DNA of 11,065 nt from Saccoglossus kowalevskii (GCF_000003605.2 NW_003157240.1:59567-70631), one strand, 5' to 3'. Positions 1-8,139 are shown, numbered from the stretch's first letter. Translations and numbers: made by a program. The notes: generated from the sequence alone by a model not told the origin.

Positions 1-314
1 TATGGCGTTACGGTGACAGATGTATGATAATGATTCTTAATACTTAATACAATCAGTGTGAGGGCGACATCTTGCCAAATGAAATTACAGAGATTGTTAT
101 TACAATGTTATTATATGAAACTAAATGAAACTAAAAAAAATTATTCACTGTGAGTTTAGTCTAGTAGTCAATGTGCCTGCGATTCAGCGATATTGCGTTT
201 CTGATGTATCATGAGTTCTCTTATTGTTTTTAAAATTGCATGTGTCATCTCTTAATGCATATTGTAACTAAGCTAGTCGATTGCCTCTAACATATATTAT
301 TTTCACTTTTTCAG
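1..314 (+). other. Upstream intron, 3' part
   Basis: I see no coding segment here. The region ends in a polypyrimidine tract and CAG acceptor at 300-314. An exact 10-bp tandem pair (ATGAAACTAA) occupies 115-124 and 125-134. It is most simply read as the end of the intron that precedes the coiled-coil exon. It could instead be promoter and 5' leader if translation began at 365, which I think is less likely. Confidence 0.6.
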
Positions 315-2682
315 ATGAGCATGTGTCACCTGTTTTAAATCGTCTTTGGGAGTCAGGTAATGAAATGGAAAAGCTGTGTATTATTTCAAAGGTGAATGCC
401 GAAGTACTAGATAATGTGACCTTCCATTCTGAAACACTTTCCGAAGAACTACTGTCAGTGACGAAGATTTTTGATCAGATGAAACAATATAAAACAGGCC
501 GTGAAGCCAGAAAGAAAAAAGAAAAAGAAGAGGCAGTACAGATCGAAAAACAACAACTGCTCGATCAAGCAAATCATTCGTATCAGTCCACGCTCACTAT
601 GATTGAAGTCACTGACAAGGCAACTGAAGATGCAAACAATATCGTCAAGAATGCCAAGCAATTGGCAAACGATTACGGATTGACGAATGAAGAGATGTTA
701 GAAAAAGCTGAAATGAAATTAACCACTGTCAAAAACACTTCAACAGAAACTAAGAAGATTATAGGTGAAGCGAAATCAACCTTAAGTAAAATGACACAAT
801 TTGTGAAATTAAACAATGCTCTATATGATGTACAAGAATCTGACAAGAAAATGAAAGAATATGTTAAACAAATTAAATCGTCATCTGAGACTGCAATAGC
901 ACAAGCACGTGAAGCAGAGTGGCTTGGTACTAATGTTATTGAAAAGGTGAACACCTTGAAAATGAAAGACGAAGCTAAATCAATTGTAAAAAAGGCAAGA
1001 AATGTTGCAACTTCGGTAATACAGGATGCAGAATCCGCATCGGATTCAGCCCTTGAATTAGAAAATTTATTTGACCGTATGAACATTATTGCTGACAGTG
1101 TCATGACTAGTGAGGTGAAATCTCTAATAACAGAGCTTAAACAGTCATCTAAGGATGGGAGACAAGCTGCAAAAAAAGCAAACGATCATTCAGATACAAT
1201 TGACAACTTATTAGCAAGAGATGATATACAACATATGAAAAATGCCATATTGGAAACTGAAAAAGCCATAAATAATGCGGAAACTGAGTCAGTTAATATG
1301 AAAAAGCTGCTTGCAAAATCTACTGAATTGAAAGGGCAAGTGGAAATATTTATTCAGAAACATTCACTTGCTGTTACAGCCAAAGCACGTACAGATGAAG
1401 CAAAACATATTGTTGATGACCTTCGTGAACAACTTAAAGAAACAGCAGTAATAATTATAAAAGCTAGGGATATGCTTAGTCAGGAAAGTGTTTCATGTGA
1501 ACACATTTTTCAAGTGTCTGTAGAAGAACAAAGAAAAGAAAACTCGATTCATGTCTCAAACTGGGAAACTGATTTGAAAGAAGCTGAAAGAAAGCAAAAA
1601 GAAGCATCAGAGTTGTTGGAGGAGGCAATACAGTCAGTTGATCAAACTACACATGCAGCACAACAAATAAACCGCAATTATAGATCAAAGGGGTCTGTAG
1701 ATCCTACAAACGAAAAAGTAAACTTGGAAAAGGCATTTGAAAAGACACAATCTTCAGTTGGGAAAGCAAGGCATGTTGGAGATGAAGCTAAAACATTAGC
1801 AACACAAATTGTTAACCAAATTTCTGAATGCCGGACGCAACGCGCTGCTGATGGGACACTTCTGAAAGCAAGAGACTTAGCACAGGTTATTTCAACTGAA
1901 CTAGATATAGCGAATTCCATATCAACAGATGCCAATGAAATTGTTGTTAAATTGCTTTCCAGTATAGAAAATATAGCTACAGTGACAGATGAACTTAAAT
2001 CTTCTGATCGCAAAGGAAAGGAAAATGCTGCAACATTGCAGAAGCTAATGACTGACATAAAGGATAGAATCTCTACCACAGAAAGAACTAGAAATTATGA
2101 CGAGTTGGATTTATTGAAACAAAGTATTACTAGTCTCAATGAATGGATGAAGAAAATCGATGAAGAAGTTGAAGATTTAAAGGAAACTAACAAGAACTCT
2201 CGCAAAACAGTCGATGATATTATGAAACATGTTGCAGCACATAACAAGGCTGAAACAGTCACAAAAACATATCCTGTTATTGAGGAAGTAAAACGGTTTG
2301 CTATGGAAATCCGTGAAAAATGTAAAACTTCAAGCCAATCCGTTACAAATACCAATCTAGCTGCTGAGCAGTGTGGAGCAGACACGGATGAAGCAAAACG
2401 AGTAATTCAAGAAGCTCAGGATGCAGCTCAGGATACAAACAATCGCATAAGTGCAGTTTTATCTTCAGTGGATGATATCGAAAAAGCGATAGATGACCTG
2501 ATTGCTACATTTAAAAACAGCGATAAAACAGATCATGATGTGACGAAATACAAAGAAGCACTTGACAAATGTGTTGATAATACCAAACATTGTTTTGAAA
2601 AAGTGAATGAAGGAATAAAGAAATCAGATACAATTATCAAAGACATGGATTTCAAAAATACAAAGCACTGGATCCTTAAAAA
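315..2682 (+). CDS. Exon encoding long coiled-coil region (partial protein, 5' end missing)
   Basis: A single 2,368-nt exon encodes about 788 residues rich in Lys, Glu, Ala, Thr and Ser. It has only three prolines and five tryptophans and runs in helical heptad-like patterns. A short pattern of acidic residues, Ala, Lys or Asn, then hydrophobics (as in DEAKSIV) recurs with codons near 629, 968, 1394, 1781, 1928 and 2387, which suggests a degenerate repeat of uneven spacing. It has no signal peptide or membrane segment. The acceptor at 300-314 is pyrimidine-rich and ends in CAG; the exon starts by completing a split codon. The donor is AA/gtaagc at 2683, whose own bases make the apparent stop TAA. 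An in-frame stop lies upstream at 269-271, so an alternative is that 365 (ATG, purine at -3, G at +4) starts translation of a first coding exon. I favour an internal exon. The sequence recalls laminin-type or myosin-type coiled coils only in composition; no named family is recognised. Confidence 0.82.
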
Positions 2683-5600
2683 GTAAGCTACGTTACAGTA
2701 TACATAACAATGACCCATGAAACTAATAATATTATCTCTGTGTAACAAATCTATTATTCATCTGTATGAATTGTTTTGATTGATTATTAGTATTGTGAAT
2801 ACAATTAGTAGTTATAAGTAAGATATTATCATTGGTTTAACACTGCATTATATTTCCATTTTAGGTTTGTATCACCAAATAAGGATATATTGTGTATTAT
2901 CAGAGCTCATTCTTGCGTTTTAGAACATGTAGATGTTACATGCACCACGAATAACGACCTTATAGACACTGCAATTGGCGAATATGAGGAGTTGCTTAGC
3001 AACGTAATTACTCTGGAACCTCAAAATGTTACACTGGAAAGGTCCATACTGGTTGCTGTACCATACATGCCGCAGATGCGTATGAGAGGATTTGAAGTAC
3101 TTGTCAAATCAATGGGTCAAAATGGCGAGTGGAATGTGGTGGCAACTAACTCGACTGAGAGAAAATTTGAAAAATATCAGGTGAGTACAAGTATCTGATT
3201 ATATATTCAGAAATTATTCACGCTAAAATAATGATAATCAATAATGTAGAAATCTCATTTAAATATTAATATTTTTCTTTTGCATATAGGGGTTATTATT
3301 TGCAGAAGTTAATGTTAAAAACCTGTCTACATTTGTTGTGGTGTTGAGAATCGTTAAAGACTGTCAATCGATTGGAAAGACATGTGTTACAGTGATGTCA
3401 TCAATAGATCCGAATGTCTCTGTCACATATGAAAAAGGAACCTTTCCATGTCCCACTGATGCAACTTTGCAGGTAGGGCATGTTTCTCTTACAAGTTTCC
3501 TTTCCAGTGCCATACCTTTCCTTATACTTATAGTACAAATATTCCATATATAGGCTAATCTAGGAGTAAAACCTTAATTATAGAATAATCATGAAGTCAC
3601 AGGGGATCAAGTTTCAATAGATTCAGGGTTGGTATGTTACAAGCAAGTTCAACTTAATGATGTCGTATTTGTTAGTGGTTTCATGATGTGGGCTTTGACT
3701 CATTAATCAAAACCATGAACTGTGATATATATGTTTCAGGTGATACCTACTAATATACAACCTCACCAAATGGAAACACTTGGAAAGCAAGTTTCAAAAG
3801 CATCCCCAGTGCTTCACTTATCACATGGACGTAAATTAGACAAGCCACTAACGGCGACATTACCTATGAAAATGTTCAGCCAATACACGAAAGCCGATAA
3901 AGAAGATGAAAAAAAAATTGGCGGTAACAGATCAGGATTAAAGATGAATGGGAAACATTCGCTGGTCGGAAAATCTCAAAGAAAGGAAGTAGCAGGACCC
4001 AATAACCACGGGGAAACAGTGGTATTGGTAAAAAACAGAGGAACATCATGGCAAATGCCGAAAACTGACATTCAACATGTGAATAAAGGTTCAGTCACAG
4101 TCACAATACCTGAGGGTTACAATATGTAAGTACAACACTAGCTATTTACATATATATTGTTCATTTAGTAATGAATTTATTCTGAAGAATAAATCTTATT
4201 AATTTTCAGTGTTTTGGCAATGGAGATGAGAGAAGGTTCATCAATGCTACCTCCAAAAGCTGCAGCGGAATTAGAGAAGTGTAGATTTGTTAACTTAGTT
4301 AAGGTTATTCTTCACCACTTTACGGAAGACAAATCAAGGATTGTAGTTCAGGTTGCACCAGCAGATCAGTGTGATGAGATTATGAGCCAACTGGAAGAAA
4401 AAGGTTTTGAAGGACCACCATTGCCAAGTGATGCAGTTGAGATCAGGGAACGACAACTGTTCAATGTCAAATTCAGAAATAATATCCAACTGACACACCA
4501 GGAAGCCAAGCACAGTATCACGTTCTATGCAGCACTTTCAAATTATATAGAGCTCTTTGTCAAAGAAGTAGATCCATATAGAAACTTCAATGGCGATTTT
4601 CATCGTGGAGTAGCAGAATTCTCCAAGAAAGATAATGACCAATCCAAATTGTATGTTGACCCAGCTGAGGTCGAAAATGAATGGACATATATGACAGAGT
4701 TACCTGTGGCTTTGCCCAAGGTATATATATATATATATATATATATCCATTAATATAGTTTGGTCAACACCAAATATGATTGCACCAAATCCCACAGCCA
4801 CGATACATGCATGACATAGTGCACTTTAATTTAGTTTGACATTTTACCCACGTGACTTATTCAAGTGGAAATCAAGCCAAATTTTACCCACGTGACTTAT
4901 TCAAATGGAAATCAAGCCAAATTTTACTCACGTGACTTATTCAAATGGAAATCAAGCCAAATTTTCTTGGTCTAACTTCGAGTGTAGCCAACAAAAATAA
5001 ATTGCTAAAAGAAGTGGTGTGTCCTATATCAGTGAAAATATGATGATTAGACAAAATTTCCGTTCACTGCATGAGACGCACATAAACGCACAATTATTTT
5101 CACAGTCAATATTGTGCTATACACATTTGATCATTGTACAAATTGTACATTTTGCTGAAGTAAACGTATCTCTCTTCTGAAAGCTCGGCCTTTCAACATT
5201 TTGCTTTGAAAAAAGAAATTCAGGTCAAAATCAAATTATTCGATTTTTGCAGCAGACGTTCAGTCCGCGCCAATTTTAAAAGGATTGCACTATTTTATTA
5301 ACTATTTCATAGCTCTAATATCATTGAAGCTGATAATAAAATAAATACCATACGCATTAGAATCCTAATTCACAATGTAGTTTATACTGGGTTACTACCA
5401 TATTTGTTCACTGGTGGCTTTATATTTAGTTTGAAATTCAGATACATTCCTATTTATGAATATTGTTGGTTCTCATCCTTCCTTGTAGTTGCCACAGATG
5501 ACCCGTGAAAGAACAAGAGTCAAAACTGCTAGTGCAGGTGAGTTGAATTTGGATCTCCACTCCACACTGAACCTTAATATTGGACTATGTGTCGCCAGCA

Positions 5601-6599
5601 CGATTTGCACATATACTCATAACTAATGCAATTCAAAATTATTTTATGCATAGTATATTTTAATCCATTCTATACTATTTTAAGTAATAGCAATAAATGT
5701 GTTGTGAGTAGGAACATTACTTTATGGAAATTATCGGCCCGAAGATTTCAGATCTTTATCATTGAGTAATGAAATATCCAGGACACGAGTATCATTCATT
5801 GAATCTATATTAATGCCGTGTTTCCCAATTGCCAATACTACAGCTTTCATTTCAGAACGTTGCTGATATTAATTAGATACACGATATTACAGAATATCAT
5901 TGTAAATAATATGAGCGAGAGAAAGTCGCTCTATAATGTGGGATTCCGATTTATATACAGGATGCGCTATGTTTGTTTTATTTAAGGCATCTTCAAAAAT
6001 TTGCAATAATAACAAAGTTATCTGTATCAGCTAGGAACAGGTCGAATTTGAAGTCACGAATAATGGCTTCCTATGACACGCTTTAGTGCCTTAGCACGTT
6101 AAAACCCAACATTCTCATTCAGCGTGCTGCAACGTTCTATGACTATATATATGTATTTTTTCGGAAATCGACAGATTGGCCCTACGCACTCACATATATA
6201 ATCTTATGAGCTGCGTGCACATATACTCATAACTTATGCAATTCGAAATTATTTCACACATATTATACTTTAATTGATTCTATACTATAACCAGCATCGG
6301 TCGCTTACATAATGATAATCTGTCTTGTAGGACCTTTGAACAACGTATGTCTTCAAGATTTAGCAAAAGAACTAGGAAGGGAGTTTGAAGCTCTTGCAAC
6401 ATATCTTTCAATCGACCCACCTCAGTTGCAGCGGATCAAAGCACAGAATCCCAATAATACACAGCAGCAGATATTTGAAATGTTGGTGACCTGGAGAAAT
6501 AAAACTAAACGATCTGAAAATAAAATGGCAATACTGACCAAAGCTTTACGGAGTTGTGATCGTGTTGACCTAGCTGAGACACTTGAAGCAGAAAAGTGA
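315..6599 (+). CDS. PIDD1-like coiled-coil/ZU5/ZU5/UPA/Death-domain protein, 3' part of a seven-exon gene
   Basis: The exons are 315-2682, 2865-3180, 3290-3472, 3740-4125, 4210-4720, 5489-5537 and 6331-6599. Every junction is GT...AG and the intron phases (2, 0, 0, 2, 0, 1) keep one frame, giving 1,359 full codons and a TGA at 6597-6599. The 5' end is outside the window, because the first exon starts in mid-codon after an acceptor. Domain order is a coiled coil (residues 1 to about 788), ZU5-like (about 790-940), second ZU5-like (about 945-1095), UPA (about 1100-1254), linker, and Death domain (about 1276-1359). Known of the family: PIDD1 uses its Death domain to assemble the PIDDosome with RAIDD/CRADD and caspase-2, or a complex with RIPK1 and NEMO, in nucleus or cytoplasm. 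Inferred here: a cytosolic Death-domain scaffold. Ankyrin and UNC5 share parts of this core, but the UPA and Death parts read closest to PIDD1. The gene is not a clear PIDD1 orthologue because the coiled coil replaces the expected leucine-rich repeats in what can be seen. Confidence 0.85.
2865..3180 (+). CDS. Exon encoding first ZU5-like domain, N-terminal part
   Basis: The acceptor is tatttccattttag at 2851-2864 and the donor is CAG/gtgagt at 3181. The exon completes a Lys codon and adds 105 codons. The stretch around ITLEPQNVTLERSILVAVPY matches the ZU5 pattern of a conserved hydrophobic strand, a short turn, then a 'repositioned-Val-Pro' strand that UNC5, ankyrin and PIDD1 share (there usually 'rPvtlsvPh'). 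The segment VLVKSMGQNGEW is the following strand and turn. The N-terminal strand of the domain, usually containing a Pro-Pro-Gly-Ala motif, is not recognisable here, so this ZU5 is divergent. ZU5 is a beta-strand fold; in PIDD1 and UNC5 it packs against the UPA and Death domains. Confidence 0.8.
3290..3472 (+). CDS. Exon encoding end of first and start of second ZU5-like domain
   Basis: This 61-codon, phase 0-0 exon has acceptor tttttcttttgcatatag and donor CAG/gtaggg at 3473. It encodes the last strand of the first ZU5, VNVKNLSTFVVVLR. In PIDD1 the matching strand carries the self-cleavage motif His-Phe-Ser followed by aromatic residues. Here the equivalent is Asn-Leu-Ser: the Ser is kept, but the His is lost. 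The second half (VTYEKGTFPCPTDATLQ) begins a second ZU5-like strand pair and continues directly into the next exon. Translation can read on into the intron to 3553, but the splice donor and the continuation of the domain in the following exon argue against using that extension. Confidence 0.8.
3740..4125 (+). CDS. Exon encoding second ZU5-like domain with lysine-rich insertion
   Basis: The acceptor is atgtttcag at 3731-3739; the exon has 128 codons and ends two bases into a codon at AT/gtaagt (4126). Its start (VIPTNIQPHQM) followed by KASPVLHLSHG and then LTATLPM follows the second ZU5 of PIDD1 in order, where a Ser-Pro-Val-Leu strand precedes a Thr-x-x-Leu-Pro strand. A basic, polar stretch of about 35 residues then interrupts the domain (roughly codons at 3890-3995, rich in Lys, Gly and Asn). 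After it the strands VVLVKNRGTSW and VTVTIPEGY resume. The insertion is probably an exposed loop; its basic patches could serve as a nuclear localisation signal, but that is a guess. Confidence 0.78.
4210..4720 (+). CDS. Exon encoding UPA domain
   Basis: The acceptor is aattttcag at 4201-4209. The first base completes an Ile codon, and 170 codons follow to AAG/gtatat at 4721. The start (IVLAMEM) is the last strand of the second ZU5, where PIDD1 has its second His-Phe-Ser; none is present here. The UPA domain (named for UNC5, PIDD and ankyrin) then runs from about 4255, with FVNLVKVILHHF, IVVQVAPADQ, the turn GPPLPSDAVEI and the strands FNVKFRNNIQL, ITFYAALSNY and ELFVKEV, ending in MTELPVALPK. 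The Gly-Pro ... Ser-Asp-x-Val-Glu turn and the final Leu-Pro-hydrophobic-Leu-Pro strand are the points most like PIDD1. In this family UPA packs against ZU5 and holds the Death domain in position. The donor sits directly on a (TA)n tract. Confidence 0.85.
4722..4746. repeat. (TA)n microsatellite on a splice donor
   Basis: About 12 TA units start with the second base of the intron, so the 5' splice site after the UPA exon reads AAG/gtatatat and the microsatellite supplies positions +2 onward of the donor. Confidence 0.95.
4841..4965. repeat. Three 40-bp intronic tandem repeats, each with a CACGTG E-box
   Basis: The units lie at 4841-4880, 4881-4920 and 4921-4960, with a partial fourth at 4961-4965. 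The core is CCACGTGACTTATTCAA. Units 1 and 2 differ at one base (AAGTGG against AAATGG) and unit 3 has ACTCACGTG for ACCCACGTG. The palindromic CACGTG hexamer occurs at 4849-4854, 4889-4894 and 4929-4934. The near identity implies a recent expansion. Regulatory function is possible but not shown. Confidence 0.95.
5489..5537 (+). CDS. Small linker exon between UPA and Death domain
   Basis: This exon is 49 nt. The acceptor is catccttccttgtag at 5474-5488 and the donor G/gtgagt is at 5538. It encodes LPQMTRERTRVKTASA plus one base, and that base completes a Gly codon with the first two bases of the Death-domain exon. Both splice sites are strong and the phases (0 in, 1 out) match both neighbours, which is the main support because the exon is too short to be recognised by content. 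The product is a basic, Ser/Thr-containing tether, as is usual between UPA and Death domains. If the exon is skipped, the frame between the neighbouring exons is lost. Confidence 0.72.
5607..5678 (+). repeat. 72-bp direct repeat, left copy
   Basis: This stretch begins GCACATATACTCATAACT and matches 6217-6288 in the same orientation at most positions. Both copies lie in the intron before the Death-domain exon. They bracket about 540 bp that contains one copy of the longer dispersed repeat. Confidence 0.8.
5799..6215 (+). repeat. Dispersed repeat, copy 1 (intronic)
   Basis: About 417 bp here match 7710-8139 in the same orientation with substitutions and small indels. Shared landmarks in the same order are ATTTCAGAACGTT, ACAGAATATCATTG, GGGATTCC, CGCTATGTTTGTTT, TGTATCAGCTA, AATAATGGC, CGTGCT and CGGAAATCGA. 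I see no protein-coding capacity and no clear terminal inverted repeats. A non-autonomous transposable element (SINE, MITE or Helitron-like) or an old segmental duplication are the options. It lies inside the last intron. Confidence 0.8.
6217..6288 (+). repeat. 72-bp direct repeat, right copy
   Basis: This is the partner of 5607-5678, starting GCACATATACTCATAACT and ending GATTCTATACTA. It directly follows the end of the dispersed repeat copy at 5799-6215, so the 72 bp may be part of the same mobile or duplicated unit. Confidence 0.8.
6331..6599 (+). CDS. Terminal exon encoding C-terminal Death domain
   Basis: The acceptor is aatctgtcttgtag at 6317-6330; two bases complete a Gly codon and 88 codons follow before TGA. 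A six-helix Death domain can be read: helix 1 LQDLAKELG, helix 2 EFEALATYL, helix 3 PPQLQRIKAQ, helix 4 QQQIFEMLVTW, helix 5 MAILTKALRSC and helix 6 DLAETLE. The Met-Leu-x-x-Trp of helix 4 and the Leu-x-x-Ala-Leu of helix 5 are classic Death-domain core positions, and the Gln-Arg-Ile of helix 3 is typical of the PIDD1 group. Death domains bind other Death domains; in PIDD1 the partners are RAIDD/CRADD and RIPK1. The domain ends almost at the C terminus, unlike human PIDD1, which has a further tail. Confidence 0.92.
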
Positions 6600-6719
6600 A
6601 ATAATACTTCATTATATAGTCACACACGTTTATCTCATCGTTTGGAATTTTCTAACCCTAGCTGGCGTTGTAATCATTTTGAATCAATTGTACAAATTGT
6701 TTTTTGGTTAGATCAGATT

Positions 6720-6725
6720 AATAAA
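6720..6725 (+). terminator. Candidate poly(A) signal AATAAA (proximal)
   Basis: This is the first canonical hexamer after the stop codon, 121 bp downstream. No marked GT-rich element follows within 40 bp. If used it gives a very short 3' UTR. Confidence 0.35.
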
Positions 6726-7499
6726 AATACACATGTCATATGGCAAAACAGTTCAGTATATTGTAGAATATGCATCACACACTAAGTTAAGTGAATTAAA
6801 AACAAAACAAACAGTTGAATCGTATTTACTATCTAACTTTACATGTAACGAGTTTTGACAATTTATTATTGTTTTAATACATTATACATTTTAATTAGGA
6901 AATAAATTAATGTTAATTAGGACAGACTGACGTCATTGTACTGTGATCTGCATGTCTCCCGTTTATTGGTAGATGTAACTACTAATCTAATGGCATATAT
7001 ATTCATCTATTTCCAAGTATTTTCTTCTACTCTCACATTAAGAATAGGTTTTTATGGCATGATTGATTGACAATAATCATATTTTTCATGTTGTGTATTT
7101 GTGCTTTGCGAATTTAGTGTTTTGATATTTTTGGTAGTTTGATTTCACACTGAACGCAACAACTAACGCCATAGCCTGAAGTTCAACAAAAGAGAATCTA
7201 CATAATGCAGTACAATTTTGGTTCTAGACATCTATACATTCACATTACCTTGTTATTATGCTCAGTTTGTTATTTATAAAAAAAATATTATTTTCCTGGC
7301 CAGTTTTATTTTTGTGATAATTTACAAATATTTATGCGAAGAATTGCGATGGTGTATGTAGTGCATATTCTTGTCACCACCAAACTTCACTAATTGTGTT
7401 TTTTCGTTGGTGCTTGGTGAAGGCTGTATTTAGAACTGAAATAATGCAGGGGGAGGACGATATTGATTAATAGTTCCAAGCCTAATTCTCGTTGTATTT

Positions 7500-7538
7500 A
7501 ATAAAGTATGGTTTCATGTATTCAATGTGTGGTGTTGT
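7500..7538 (+). terminator. Candidate poly(A) site: AATAAA plus GT-rich element
   Basis: AATAAA at 7500-7505 is followed 20 bases later by TGTGTGGTGTTGT (7526-7538). That is the normal spacing of hexamer, cleavage region and GU-rich element in animals. It is the best-formed of the three candidates and would give a 3' UTR of roughly 0.9 kb. Confidence 0.5.
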
Positions 7539-7709
7539 ATGCGCAAGATTTGTCATTTGTCACATTATTTGAACATTTTACCTACATTAGATGACCATAG
7601 TTTGTATACATGTAGTTGTCAAGCCAGGGTGCTGAGCCGCAATCATTGCACATGGTTTGTAAGAAAGGCGAATGGTATTTGCATAATGGTTTGTATAATA
7701 GCGCAAATG

Positions 7710-8139
7710 TTGAATTATGATGTGTATATTTCCGGTAATACCAACTTATATCAAACGTTTTATTTCAGAACGTTACAGATATTTGTTAGATACGAGATAT
7801 AACAGAATATCATTGCAAAGAAGAAAATCGTTCTGCAATACAATACTATCATGGGATTCCAGTCTATAGACAGGCTACGCTATGTTTGTTTAATTAAAGG
7901 CGAAACAAAAATGTACAATAATAAAAAAAAAGCCAGTTGTATCAGCTAAGAACGGGTCAAATTTGTGCTCAAAGTTTAGTTTCTAGTCACTAATAATGGC
8001 CTCAATAATGGCTTGAACGTATAAAACCCGTCATTCGCATTCAACGTGCTATAAGGTTCTACAACTATGTGTATATATATTTTGTCGGAAATCGATAGAC
8101 TATCAGCAATGCACTATTATGTATAATCATATGAGTGTA
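7710..8139 (+). repeat. Dispersed repeat, copy 2 (downstream of gene)
   Basis: This is the second copy of the element at 5799-6215. It starts near TTGAATTATGATG and ends near ATAATCATATGAGTG. It carries an extra stretch around 7968-7995 and an A-run at 7923-7931 that copy 1 lacks. Open frames crossing it on either strand look like chance: neither is preserved in the other copy. Confidence 0.78.

Larger units (their letters stand above)
6600..7540 (+). other. Probable 3' UTR and downstream flank of the PIDD-like gene
   Basis: This AT-rich region has no convincing reading frame. It contains three AATAAA hexamers (6720, 6901 and 7500) and a perfect cAMP-response-type octamer TGACGTCA at 6928-6935. 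Where the transcript really ends cannot be decided from sequence alone. Confidence 0.5.

Noticed and set aside
170-205. ATG at 170 with a following GT as a possible first exon
   Set aside because: It leaves two bases before the GT, whereas the acceptor at 314 needs one base from the upstream exon; the donor is also poor.
381-2748. Several minus-strand open frames of 63-143 codons opposite the coiled-coil exon
   Set aside because: They are shadows of the long plus-strand exon: its Lys/Glu/Ala codons give Phe/Leu/Ser-rich products on the other strand, without splice or start support.
3473-3553. Read-through of the third exon to a stop at 3553 with a hydrophobic C terminus
   Set aside because: The extension looks like a membrane tail, but it lies past a usable donor and would cut the second ZU5 domain, which continues cleanly in the next exon.
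7527-7802. 91-codon plus-strand ORF
   Set aside because: It is Cys/Tyr-rich without domain sense, starts in the GT-rich element after AATAAA and runs into the dispersed repeat; the frame is not conserved in the other copy.
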